NCBI GenBank assembly: GCA_949752745.1
Contig: OX457029.1
Coordinates: forward strand, 46,482,000 to 46,545,999
From: Protula sp. h YS-2021
Lineage: Eukaryota; Annelida; Polychaeta; Sabellida; Serpulidae
Length of the DNA stretch: 64,000 nucleotides
Direction: 5' to 3'
The stretch's first letter is position 1. Every line of letters starts with the position of its first letter. Of the stretch, positions 23,641-33,739 are shown piece by piece. Below the pieces are notes generated by a model that was not told the origin of the DNA, ran no database searches, and saw nothing but the letters and a program-made list of their open reading frames with translations. The translations under genes were made by a program, and so were the position numbers.

Positions 23641-24167
23641 CGGTTCTGAATTCAGAATCGTATTTTTTGTGGTGACCAAGTTGAATTTTCGCTACACGGT
23701 AGCGAAAACGTTTTAGTTAAAACTGCCCCTAAACGAGGAGTGAAAATTTTTAAATAATAGCTCTTTTTTAGACCAAACGAGGAGTGCAGTTCCAAAAGAA
23801 CCGCACCTCGTTTTTCTTTCTTTTTGTGCATGGTAACACATATAGTACAAAGTGGTCCCCCCCCCGGGTGGTCGCACTGGCTACCACTTGCTAGAACAAG
23901 GCAACCTTCAACCTTCCGATTCCCACTTCCGATTTTTGACTTTGACCATGGCCGGGGATGTCAATCGTTCTCTAAGGTCATGGTTAAAAATGCGGATTTT
24001 ACGGCGTCTAATCACCCTCTATCAGCGAGCCAAATTTCGTCACTCTTTAGCAATTGGGGAAAAACTCAAACGCTGCAACCAACTTAAATTTGCACACGCA
24101 CGCTGTGGTGGCTTTCATTGAGAGCTGGGCGATCAATACACCGAGGCTGAGATCATGCCAGTTTAAA

Positions 24168-24690
24168 CTAGAACCTCACTTCGCTAGCGAAATGTTAAAC
24201 ACTTGACAAAAATTAAAACGCAAAAATACTTCCTTCAATGGGTTATTTCTTGAATAATATATTGCAAACAACACAGCTTGAATATGTCTTATAAGCCGAG
24301 TAGTGTTTGGTTTCTGTTGACTTAAGGTTTTATTGACTGATCTAGCATACGCCGTGTTATCTATTTACGCAGTGAGAGCTCGCACAAAGCTCACTGTGCA
24401 ACTGTGTGTGATGAGGGTTAAATGCTACGCATTTACTTGCAAAAAATGCACTCTTTTCACATGGCGTTTTAACAAAGAAAACGAAATCAAAGACAAAAAT
24501 AAAAAGTGACATGCACATGTTCAGATCAAGCTCTTCATAAGTCCCAAGTTTCATGGTCGTAGGGCCCATAGTGTCAGAGGAGAAGAAGACACAAAAATCG
24601 GAAAAAGTGTCAAGAAGAAGAAAAAAAGGACGAATTTTGCTCGCACAAATTCATATAACTCTTGCAAGCCAAAGGCTTGTCAAGTGTTAA
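24168..24690 (+). mobile_element. Small Helentron-like element, family C, copy 2
   Basis: This 523-bp element matches 13978-14494 throughout. It starts CTAGAACCTCA, with palindrome TTCGCTAGCGAA at 24180-24191 and TTAAACACTTGACAA just after. It ends in CAAGCC-AAA-GGCTTG and TTGTCAAGTGTTAA. It sits inside an M module: bases left of it ('atcatgccagttta') and right of it ('ctgctctcagcttcttgctg') lie close together at 207-262, the uninterrupted site. Confidence 0.75.
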
Positions 24691-24960
24691 CTACTGCTCT
24701 CAGCTTCTTGCTGCCTGTTTTGCGAATTTGCTTTGTCGGTTTTAATTGAAAAATTAAGCGAATTTAAAAACAAAATATAAGAAGATCAACTAGACATACT
24801 GAAGTTTATCATATCCAAATTTCATCTTTCTAGCCCTAATGGCATCTGATTAGTTCCACGGACAAACTTAAAAAAACGAAAAAAAACATGCCACAACTGC
24901 CACTGAAATGTTCGTACAAGTTCAATACACTAGGGGATTTGGGCAAATCCCCAAGTGTAA

Positions 24961-26109
24961 CAGTTCCTTAAAGCTGATAAGCAAAAATTATTCTTAACAC
25001 TTAAAATTAAAGCTTCGTAAATTATCCAAAATAATTCATTTTTCAAATACATTTTTGTCTAATTTAAAATATAATGTTGTGGATTCTTATTTACTTCCTA
25101 ATTTTTCATTCGAGTTGTACAAAATGAAACTGAAAAAGCATATATTGGATTGTATTTCATCAAACCCTCAAAATTAATCATTGCGGAGTAACAGCTATAA
25201 ACTATGGCTATGCATTGCTGAATTAAATATATGTGCATATATGTTTTAAACGCCCAAACAAAAGCAAGACAAAAATGCAAAGTAAAATTACATTGAAATA
25301 CACTCTCTGAATTTAATTATACATCTGGCATAGAACATCTGGTATTTGGTTTCAAACGCCCAAATAAAAGCAAGACAAAACTGCAAAGTAAAATTGCATT
25401 AAATACACTCTATGAATTTAATTACACATCTGGTATAGAACAATAACAGAACCTGGGAATACACACTTTTAGTATTATATGTACGATACACAGCTACGCC
25501 AAATACTCACAGCAATTTATTTTCAAAACTACTAGACCACAAAAAAGTAGCAATTTGAAGCCATATATTTTTCAATTGAATTGTGCAGTGCCATAATTTA
25601 TGTGCAAAAACCAAACGGTCACAAAAGCAACTTTGAATGTTTCTTCATGCTTTTTACTAATAAAAAGGAATCAAAAAGTATAAATGGGCTCATAAATATC
25701 AGTTCAACTATTATTTGTGCAAACTATAAATGGGTTAAGTTTGAGTACTGGAATATTGGCTAAACTAAGACGAAATTAATATTTTTGTACAAATAAATAG
25801 ACTATTTATGATTCGTTCAAAGTACAGTACATTTAGAAAACACCGTATTATCGTTGGAAATTTACACTAAATATAAAATTATGCAAGAAACAAAATCGTT
25901 ATAATATCTGTGTTTGTTCGATGTCTTTATTTATTTGTTTACATTATTATTCGTGATATTCTTATAAGTGCAATTATAAGTACCTAACAGCTACGTTGTA
26001 TGCAGTTATGCAGCCATATATAGATGTTTCCACCAACACCCCCCCCCCCAAGAAAAAATACGCCGGGTTGCTGACATCCTAGCCCATTTTTGAAAGGAGG
26101 TGTGACCTG
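24961..26109. other. AT-rich intergenic DNA with a 105-bp tandem duplication
   Basis: At 25251-25451 a segment starting 'acgcccaaacaaaagcaaga' is repeated once, 105 bp later, with few changes. The remainder shows no gene, element end or RNA gene. A C-run lies at 26038-26050. Confidence 0.6.
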
Positions 26110-26970
26110 ACGTGTGGGTATCTTAAACCCTTTTCTTCCCCTCACCACCGGCATCAAGTCTTGTTCCTTCTCTGAAAGCAGCCCCTACCCCTTTACCGAA
26201 GTTCAGGATGTGGGTCTCCGCACACCCTTGCCTCCATTACACAGGTGCAGTCGTTACACCCTGATCAGTCGTCTCATTTCTGATATATTGGGAGGAGTAT
26301 GCGTAACACTCTACCCGACCCTAAAAGACTTCACAAAGCTTGGAATGCCACCCAATCCGGGTCTAGAAAGTGACCACTACAGACCATTATAAGTTTTACT
26401 GTATATCTTTTCACCTGAGGATCTTCCGCGGGTTAATTTCGGAATTTCGGGGAGGGAGATTGGTATCCCCCACTCGCCCTCAAATCCTGGAATGCTTTTG
26501 ACTAAATTGCACGTGGGGAATGTGCCCACCCCTTTCCACCCCCTCCACCTGGTTTCGCCTATGAATGCAAAGCCAACCCCTTCACCAAAAATTTAACTCT
26601 TGGCCTGCATATATTCTCAGACCCGTTACGGAAAGGTATCATGACTCTGAGTGCAACAAAACACCAACGTTATTTATGATTCTTTTTCGCGGAGGTCCCC
26701 AAATCACCGCTCCTCCCCGCACTCTAACCTGGATATAGTCCTGAACACAACCCCAACCCTTTGCTAAAGTCAAGGTATGGACCTGCAAATAACAGGACCT
26801 CAGTGTCGAAAATGTCGAAACGACCATTATATATCTTGCTCACTAGTCTGAAGAGAGGTTTAGAATCCACCCCCCCCCCCCCCAGCCCTGCAAACTGAAT
26901 GCAAACCCAAACTCCTTTACCAATAGTTAGGATGCCAAACTGCATATACGCTCGCAACATTATCTAAAGT
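26110..26970 (+). repeat. C-rich diverged repeat, about four units
   Basis: Units share a pattern like 'aacccctttaccaaaagtta' followed by 'gatg...cctgcatata', seen near 26188, 26575, 26750 and 26895, with C-runs between (for example 26869-26884). The units are strongly diverged. Open frames here are not protein-like. Confidence 0.45.
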
Positions 26971-27920
26971 GTGAATACACCAGGATATACCCTTGCCTTA
27001 ATGCGATCTCATCGACCAATAGCACCAGATACGAGTTTCAGTTGCATTTCGAGAGCGATGATACTTTTTTCACGTTTTAAAAGCATGTGCAGCTTTGATT
27101 ATGGAAGAATAAACAAGAAAGTAATTTTCGATAAATCCTGCAAAAGTCTCTCTTTCAATTTCTTTGTATTTACATCTGTTCGAATGAATAAAACGAAATT
27201 AAAACTTGTTATTTCCTGGTGCTTATAAGATACAAACAGATTATGAATATCTCACAGTTTTACCATACTACTGGTCATTAACAGACAAAAATCTGGTTTA
27301 AACTACTCAAGATCAGACATTGTCTTTCCTAGCTTATTCAGTTACCTGTCTGTTCTGACTCACTTTGTTTGTGGCTACATAGCCATTTACAATACATATA
27401 TGCGAGTGAGAGAAGATTCACTTTTCTAGAAAAAAAAACACCTGTTCAGCTCAATCAATAAGAGAATACAACCATGTTATTTTATGTTCCTTTAAATGTT
27501 CCTTTCGCTTTTTCACCAATTTAACAAATGTATCTATTTGTATGTTTTAAAATTCAAATGGTTATATTTTGATTTGCAGATAAAACTCAATGCTAAATTG
27601 ACAAGCTAAATATTAAAGTTTTATCTAGAAAAAGGCAAAAGCGACAGCGACATCAGAAATTACTTTGGTGAATTAAATCATTGTTGTGCTTTCAATTGAA
27701 TGAAGCAAAAGTGCAGTACTTGGTTATAAATTGAAACCAGTTTCCTTTAATGAAATAACAAGTGACATGCAAGCAGTTCCTCAACATTATATGGAAAGCA
27801 GGAAGGTTAATAAACGTATATTTATATGTACGTTATAGAAAAAAATCATTATAAATCAGCCTTACAACGATTATTTATTTAATGACATAAGAAAATGTTA
27901 CTTCCTTATCTATGGTCTTT
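26971..27920. other. AT-rich intergenic DNA, nothing recognised
   Basis: No gene, repeat or element end that I can support. Short open frames lack any family pattern. Confidence 0.5.
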
Positions 27921-28560
27921 CCCATAAACATTTTAATGTTGCGACGTCCATCCGACCAAAACTCTGGTTGCAATTTGGTTGTGACTGGTAGCCACCGTAG
28001 AGTAAAGATCTTTAATAAAACCTTAAACAGAGTTTGATGAACGACGTTGTTTAGACCTTGCTTTGGTCGAAACCAAACGCATCTTTCTGCAATGTCTAAT
28101 CAACGTCTTTGGTACAACGCTGGAGAGCTGAAAAGACAACGTACTCACAAACAAAAATCGACCTTCTTGTGTTATCCCAATGGTTGTAATGAAAGGTCAC
28201 TTCGAAAAAACACCGAAACAAAGACTAAAATATGAGATTATCAAGAGCACGCACGTTTTTCCCACCTACTTTTGAAAATATTCATGGAAATCGACTTCAT
28301 ACGTATCCTGCGTGACAGGACAACCCAAGGGTGGGGGGTACTGTGACCACACTAAAAACCATCTAGAGGCGAATCTAGACTGACATTTTCCCCCAAGTCT
28401 ATGCAAACATTACGCAACGTTAATTGGACGTCGGATAAGCGTGTACCATCCAAAGTCGGACAGTAGACATTGCTTTGATTAACAACAAAAATCCGACGTT
28501 GATTAGACACCAAGTACGACGTCTATCCTATGTTGATGCAACGTCGCAATGTTAATTGGC
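27921..28560. mobile_element. MITE related to the GACGTC-rich family
   Basis: The left end is CCCATAAACATT followed by 'ttaatgttgcgacgtcc'. The right end, read inverted, is GCCAATTAACATTGCGACGT. The interior has several 'gacgtc' and 'cgacgt' words and no protein. The terminus resembles CCCAGCAAACATTAAGACG of the MITE at 55442, so they probably share a superfamily. The exact ends and target duplication are unclear. Confidence 0.5.
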
Positions 28561-29079
28561 ATTTTAGTTCTTTTTAATTAACATATCAATTAATAAACAA
28601 AAGCACTTATGAGTGTAAATGAAGTTCTTACTATTGAGCTGCTATATAGCTACACAAATCCATAAACATAACATTCCTCACCTTATATTATATGCGCCTT
28701 AAAAGCTGTAGTGTTTGGGCACGTTTTTGAAATTACGTTATTTCGATTTAAAAATTTCTTCAATTTCCTCCTAGCAATAATTGTGAGTCTGAGTACACAG
28801 CATAAACTGTCTATCATACCTTGGACTATCGATAGAATATATTCGACCACATATGTACAAATATGCTATAGTCTCTAGAGATTTAAGCTAAGGGGCACTC
28901 CAAAACGCAACATCTCGTTCTGTGATGGCCCTTCATTATACATAAAGATGGAACACGGACACATAAATAAACACATAGAAATCCAACTAAGCTGTATGCA
29001 TATAAGGAGACATTCGCAAGGGATATGCATTGCACTTCAATCTGTTAAAATCTCCCCATGCATCATTAGCACAGCGATA
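28561..29079. other. AT-rich intergenic DNA, nothing recognised
   Basis: No coding pattern seen between the MITE and the TRAF relic. Confidence 0.5.
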
Positions 29080-29340
29080 GAATTCTCAGTTCCCACTTTC
29101 TGTTGAACTTGACTATTGAAACGTGCATTTATCTGTTCTTCTTGAAGCTTTTATTCTGTTTTCTTAAAGGAATTTCCTTTATCTCCCTTACTTGTTTTAT
29201 GATGCCTTTTCTATTTCTACCGAATGCAAATCCCTGTTCCACAAAACTTGCGGAAAATTCCTGATCTGTGTTGATTTGCAGTAGGATTGAGAAAGATGAT
29301 TTTCTTTCGCTTTTGAAAGAAAGTTACAGTTGTGTAAGGC
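29080..29340 (-). pseudogene. TRAF gene relic (zinc finger to coiled-coil part)
   Basis: The plus-strand words 'gttcttcttgaagcttttat', 'cttttctatttctaccgaat' and 'gaaagaaagttaca' match, in order, 'gttcttcacgaagcttttgt', 'cttttctatttccacggaat' and 'gcaagaaagttaca' at about 30630-30895 in the intact TRAF gene. In the relic the zinc-finger word CSF..EGCSFRGN has become SFVEQGFAFGRN, so at least one zinc-binding Cys is lost. About 100 bases of the finger region are missing. The relic lies about 400 bp beyond the stop codon of the intact gene and in the same orientation, as expected of an old tandem duplicate. Confidence 0.75.
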
Positions 29341-29739
29341 TCCTAACGGCACAGTACATTCAGAACTCGAAGCACACATACACATGCACATAGAAATCAA
29401 ATAAAGTAGGACATATACAAAGGAAAATGTTGGGACCTGACCACCCAGACTGTTCATTTACTTGTCCATATTCGTATTTGCAGCTTTTTAATCTTGATAA
29501 CAATCTTTGTAAGATGCAAATGTGCATAACCAGACATATAAACAACATTGGCAACACACACAGGAATCTCAAATCATAAAATAAGGAGAATCATTTAATG
29601 TTGAATCCTTTGTATATGATTTCAAAATTATTTTACAAGAGCCAAAAACGAATTTAGATTGTGTAATGGGGTTTCATATTAACAATGGATAAATATATAG
29701 TCAAAGTTATCGACGCGCTAAAAAGTTTCTGTAGCATTA
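29341..29739. other. 3' flank of the TRAF gene
   Basis: This short gap between the intact gene and its relic would hold the 3' untranslated region. I found no clean AATAAA on the minus strand here; the nearest, reading TTTATT on the plus strand, lies inside the relic near 29150. Confidence 0.4.
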
Positions 29740-31320
29740 TTAGTTTAATCCAAATTGATTGAGATCACTTAGATCTACCTTAATCATAATATAGATGGTG
29801 TCGTCCTTCAAGTATGTAGATGACTCTAAAACCGACTGGGCCACGAAGAGCGGGCTGCCAGAAGCCACGTTCATTGGGTTAACTGGACATCCAAAGCTTG
29901 TACTTGTTGGATCGGGTCTAAAGGTGTCCCGAATATGTTTTCGGCCATTTTCCTGATCCAGAAGTATCATAGTCACACGTTGTCGGAAAGGCCAACTAAG
30001 TAGTGAATCGTATTCACCTTTCATTATTGCAAAATACAGTGACGCATGTGTGCACTTACCCATACCATCGCCATTTAAATAAATTCGAGCACACATTTTG
30101 TAACCATAAGGGTCGGTAAAGAACGGTTGGCTATATATGGAAAGGGTCTTTTCCTCTATCGCTGCCAACTTTCGACTCCTGTAATTTGTAATTTTCCATA
30201 CTAAAACTCCATTGTAGTTTGTTGTTTCAAGACAGCGAAACCTTATTTCGTGCTCAGCTAATGTAACATCATGCTGTGCAACCATTTGTTCGTTGTTTTT
30301 TATAATTCTAGTTATATCTTCGGTCACTCCAGATAGTTTTGCTTCTCTGGAGTCAAAAGGATTACTGTTTTCTTCAAGCATATTTAGCCTGTCCTCCATT
30401 TGCTGTAGTAGCCCAGACCGATTGCGAATTGTCCCTGCTAAAGTGAATAAATCTTCATCACTTTTTCCGTTACCGAAAAGTACCTGTTGTATTTTCGCAT
30501 TTTCGCTCCTTGTTTGTAACTTCACTCTGTTAAGATCTTCTTGTACTTCATTGACATAGCGATGAAGTTCCTTGGTTCGCACATCCATCTCTTGCAGTTT
30601 GCTGTTGAGCTGTGCATTTTGTTTCTGTTCTTCACGAAGCTTTTGTACCGTTTTCTCTAGGTGATTGGCTATAGCTTCTTTATGTCGTGTATGATCGTAA
30701 ACGTCTTTTCTATTTCCACGGAATGAACATCCCTCTTCTGCAAAGCTGCATTCTATCTGTTCGTCCTTGCATTTCTGTTCATGCTGAGCTATTGCTATGG
30801 CACGAAATTCCTTTCTGCAATATGTGCACTGTGTTAGTTTAAAACCGCATTCAGCAAGATGCTTTTCTTTCTCTTTTTGCAAGAAAGTTACACTACAACC
30901 ATACATTGCATTTGGGCACGAAACCACATTGAATTCACACTCTTCTGTGATGTGTTTATTCAAAAGTCGCCACTTTGGAGTTACGTTGCACCGAGGTTTA
31001 TTTGGACAATAAACTTCCATATTTGATATTTCCCTATCCGTTCCACGATCAGGGTAGATGCTGCTCTCATTAAGTGGCAAACAACCTTCCTCCTGTCCAG
31101 GGCAACTTCGGTTTTCTTCTTCCCGCAAAGCTTTGTTCAGACAAATGTCGCATAGCCTGTGCCCGCATTCTGTTTGTTTAACAGGCGGGCGCAAACCATT
31201 ATTGCAATAAACACACAAGTACTTTCCTGTGAACGGCTTAACAAATTCCGGTGTGCCACCCAAAGACATGCTTTGCATAGTAGACAGTAAGGATGAAGAC
31301 ATAAATGAGGTGCTTGCCAT
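29740..31320 (-). CDS. TRAF-family protein (RING, TRAF zinc fingers, coiled coil, MATH)
   Basis: One uninterrupted frame of 526 codons. A RING finger has ligands C36, C39, C52, H54, C57, C60, C73 and C80, so ubiquitin ligase activity is plausible. TRAF-type zinc fingers follow at about 105-213 (pairs C135/C142, H154/C158, C165/C168, H180/C184). A coiled coil spans about 215-310, and a MATH (TRAF-C) domain about 368-516 with SQPF, YGYKMCARIYLNGDG and LLDQ. TRAFs are cytoplasmic adaptors that trimerise through the coiled coil and bind receptor tails with the MATH domain, feeding NF-kB and JNK signalling. Domain order and length fit TRAF2/3/5-like proteins; the subtype is not decided. The start is the first ATG of the frame. 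A single-exon TRAF suggests a retrocopy or lineage-specific expansion. Two broken relatives lie at 3696-4857 and 29080-29340. Confidence 0.93.
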   Translation of the reverse strand: MASTSFMSSSLLSTMQSMSLGGTPEFVKPFTGKYLCVYCNNGLRPPVKQTECGHRLCDICLNKALREEENRSCPGQEEGCLPLNESSIYPDRGTDREISNMEVYCPNKPRCNVTPKWRLLNKHITEECEFNVVSCPNAMYGCSVTFLQKEKEKHLAECGFKLTQCTYCRKEFRAIAIAQHEQKCKDEQIECSFAEEGCSFRGNRKDVYDHTRHKEAIANHLEKTVQKLREEQKQNAQLNSKLQEMDVRTKELHRYVNEVQEDLNRVKLQTRSENAKIQQVLFGNGKSDEDLFTLAGTIRNRSGLLQQMEDRLNMLEENSNPFDSREAKLSGVTEDITRIIKNNEQMVAQHDVTLAEHEIRFRCLETTNYNGVLVWKITNYRSRKLAAIEEKTLSIYSQPFFTDPYGYKMCARIYLNGDGMGKCTHASLYFAIMKGEYDSLLSWPFRQRVTMILLDQENGRKHIRDTFRPDPTSTSFGCPVNPMNVASGSPLFVAQSVLESSTYLKDDTIYIMIKVDLSDLNQFGLN

Positions 31321-32686
31321 GTTTAATTACGTGCTATGTTCATGTAAGATAAAGGGTTAATTATCTGAACAATATACACAGTAGTAATCAAGTAGTAGTA
31401 AGCAGCAAGTTGATTAGTACCAGGAAAAATTTGTACAAGAATACACATTCGCAAATGAAACATTCAAAAATAAAAACCAAATACATACATATTCAACCTT
31501 TGAATAACACTACTGACGTTCCATCTGCAAGTTTCACTGAATTTCTCTCCCATGCGGTATAAATAGTTCAATGAGTTTACCAACCTATACTTGATACTTA
31601 CATAAGAAAACGTTCTGCTGTAGAGGTTCTGTATTTACTTTTAATCAACAGATTAAGTCACCTTTCAGCTTTTCAAAGTCGTTGGTGAGTAAGAGTATAT
31701 TTGATTTATGTTTGAAGCTAAATATTCCAAAGGTTATTCAGCAGTTGTAATGCTTTCATCTTACTACAACTGAAAAACAAAACTGTTCCGAGTCAACTGT
31801 TCTGAGTGAGAGCTCTCTTGCTTCCTGAACTGAGCATAGATGTAAAGCAAACGCAAAGAATTCTGAGATATGACAATGCATGTACCAGTGTCTCAGCCAA
31901 GGCTAAAGAAATATGTGTGAGCAAGAAGAGGTTTCATATCTTCATTTTTAGCCACAACGTTGTTTAAACTGAAGCCTGAATGCCCTCTTGGACATGCAGT
32001 GATGTAGTCACAAGTAATAAGTGTACTAACTGATGCCAGAAATCTATAGATACTATGCGAGTATGCTCAAATAGAATATGGAGCACAATCAACTCGACCA
32101 GCTCTCTTTCTTACTCTTGTTAGTTAATTAAAGTAAGTATTCTATTCCATGGTAAAAGTTAAGAGATCATCGTGATATTACATAAAATGTTCTACTTTCG
32201 TACCACAAAAAAGGAAATGGACAGTGCCAATATGACTGTTTTCTAGACTCATCACACTGGTCATACTTTATTTTTGTTACACTGGTGCTACTCTTTCTTC
32301 CTATTTCTTGCATGGTCCAACTCTTCCTTAATAGTATGATACGTGTATTCACTGACAAAGCCAGTAGTATTCAGATGATACGCCGTTTACTTGGAGGAAT
32401 AAAATATTGCTCCACAGTCTACACACATTAACCATCAAATGATCAAACAGCAATATACCGTATTTTGCAGGTCTTTGACTTTTTTATTTTCTTTATTATG
32501 TTGCTGTCGTCAAAATCATAACCTCCCTTTGCATGTCATCACAATCTACAAATACAGATAAAACATTGCACAGGATAATTATAACATTTAGTGTTAAATT
32601 ATTAAAATATTGTCAGCGAACGTAAGTGATAGCTATATCATTTGAACTAGTACAATGGCTGACATGGCTATTTCAACAGGAATATT
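31321..32686. other. 5' flank of the TRAF gene and intergenic DNA
   Basis: No second gene is seen. 'ggtataaatag' at about 31555 is a good TATA box, but on the plus strand, facing away from the TRAF gene; its inverse, TATTTATA, is a weaker match in the TRAF sense, about 235 bp before the ATG. Whether either is used cannot be told. A minus-strand frame at 32167-32358 is not recognisable. Confidence 0.4.
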
Positions 32687-33328
<642 letters not shown>

Positions 33329-33332
33329 TATT

Positions 33333-33362
33333 CCCACTTGGCATTGAAAATGCCAAATGGGG
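33333..33362 (-). other. 3' terminal hairpin of the giant element
   Basis: Arms 'cccacttggcatt' and 'aatgccaaatggg' overlap a small loop. The corresponding hairpins of other A copies are at 18881-18909, 50400-50428 and 54321-54349, with TTGCAAAC in place of TTGGCATT. The sequence of the arm differs but the position, length and flanking GGG are kept. Confidence 0.75.
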
Positions 33363-33739
33363 ATGGATTGCCTCGAATTTTCACCTATTTTTCCTTTTTT
33401 TTCTCGCTTTTTAAAAATTTTTTTTCTTCTTCCGCCGAATCGGTTTCCAGACATCTCCTCCGAGACCGCTGAAGCTAGACCAACCAAACTTGGCACATGC
33501 ATGGAGGGTCATATGAAGTGGTGCACCTGATAAAAATTTTTGACCTTGACCTTACTGGTCAAGGTCAAATCGCGAAAAAGGTCAAAAGGTTTTCAGGCAA
33601 TTACTGCAAGGCCGTTGAAGCTAGAACAGCCAAACTTGGCACATATATAAAAAGCAATGTGATCTGAAGCAACCGATAAAAATTTTTTACCTTGACCTTG
33701 ACCATGACCTTGAAATCGCGAAAAACGTCATTTAAGAAA

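Larger units (their letters stand above)
21482..24960. mobile_element. D-M composite I: inverted D-M arms around tandem repeats
   Basis: The left arm (21482-21950, minus sense) starts with the hairpin ACTTGGGGATT / AATCCCCTAGT and continues 'gctttcgtacgac', 'ttggtccggctcaatt', 'gacattgaaattt' and 'cgtcttgatcgcccgactct'. The right arm (23930-24167 and 24691-24960, plus sense) is its inverse, ending in the hairpin ACACTAGGGGATTT-GGGC-AAATCCCCAAGTGT at 24927-24959. Between lie a 144-bp repeat, a 139-bp array and, nested in the right arm, family C copy 2. It may be one element with long inverted ends or two copies placed head to head. There is no coding capacity. Confidence 0.6.

Noticed and set aside
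31550..31565. TATA box GGTATAAATAG as the TRAF promoter
   Set aside because: It faces the plus strand, away from the TRAF gene, and its inverse is a weaker match. I could not support it as a feature.
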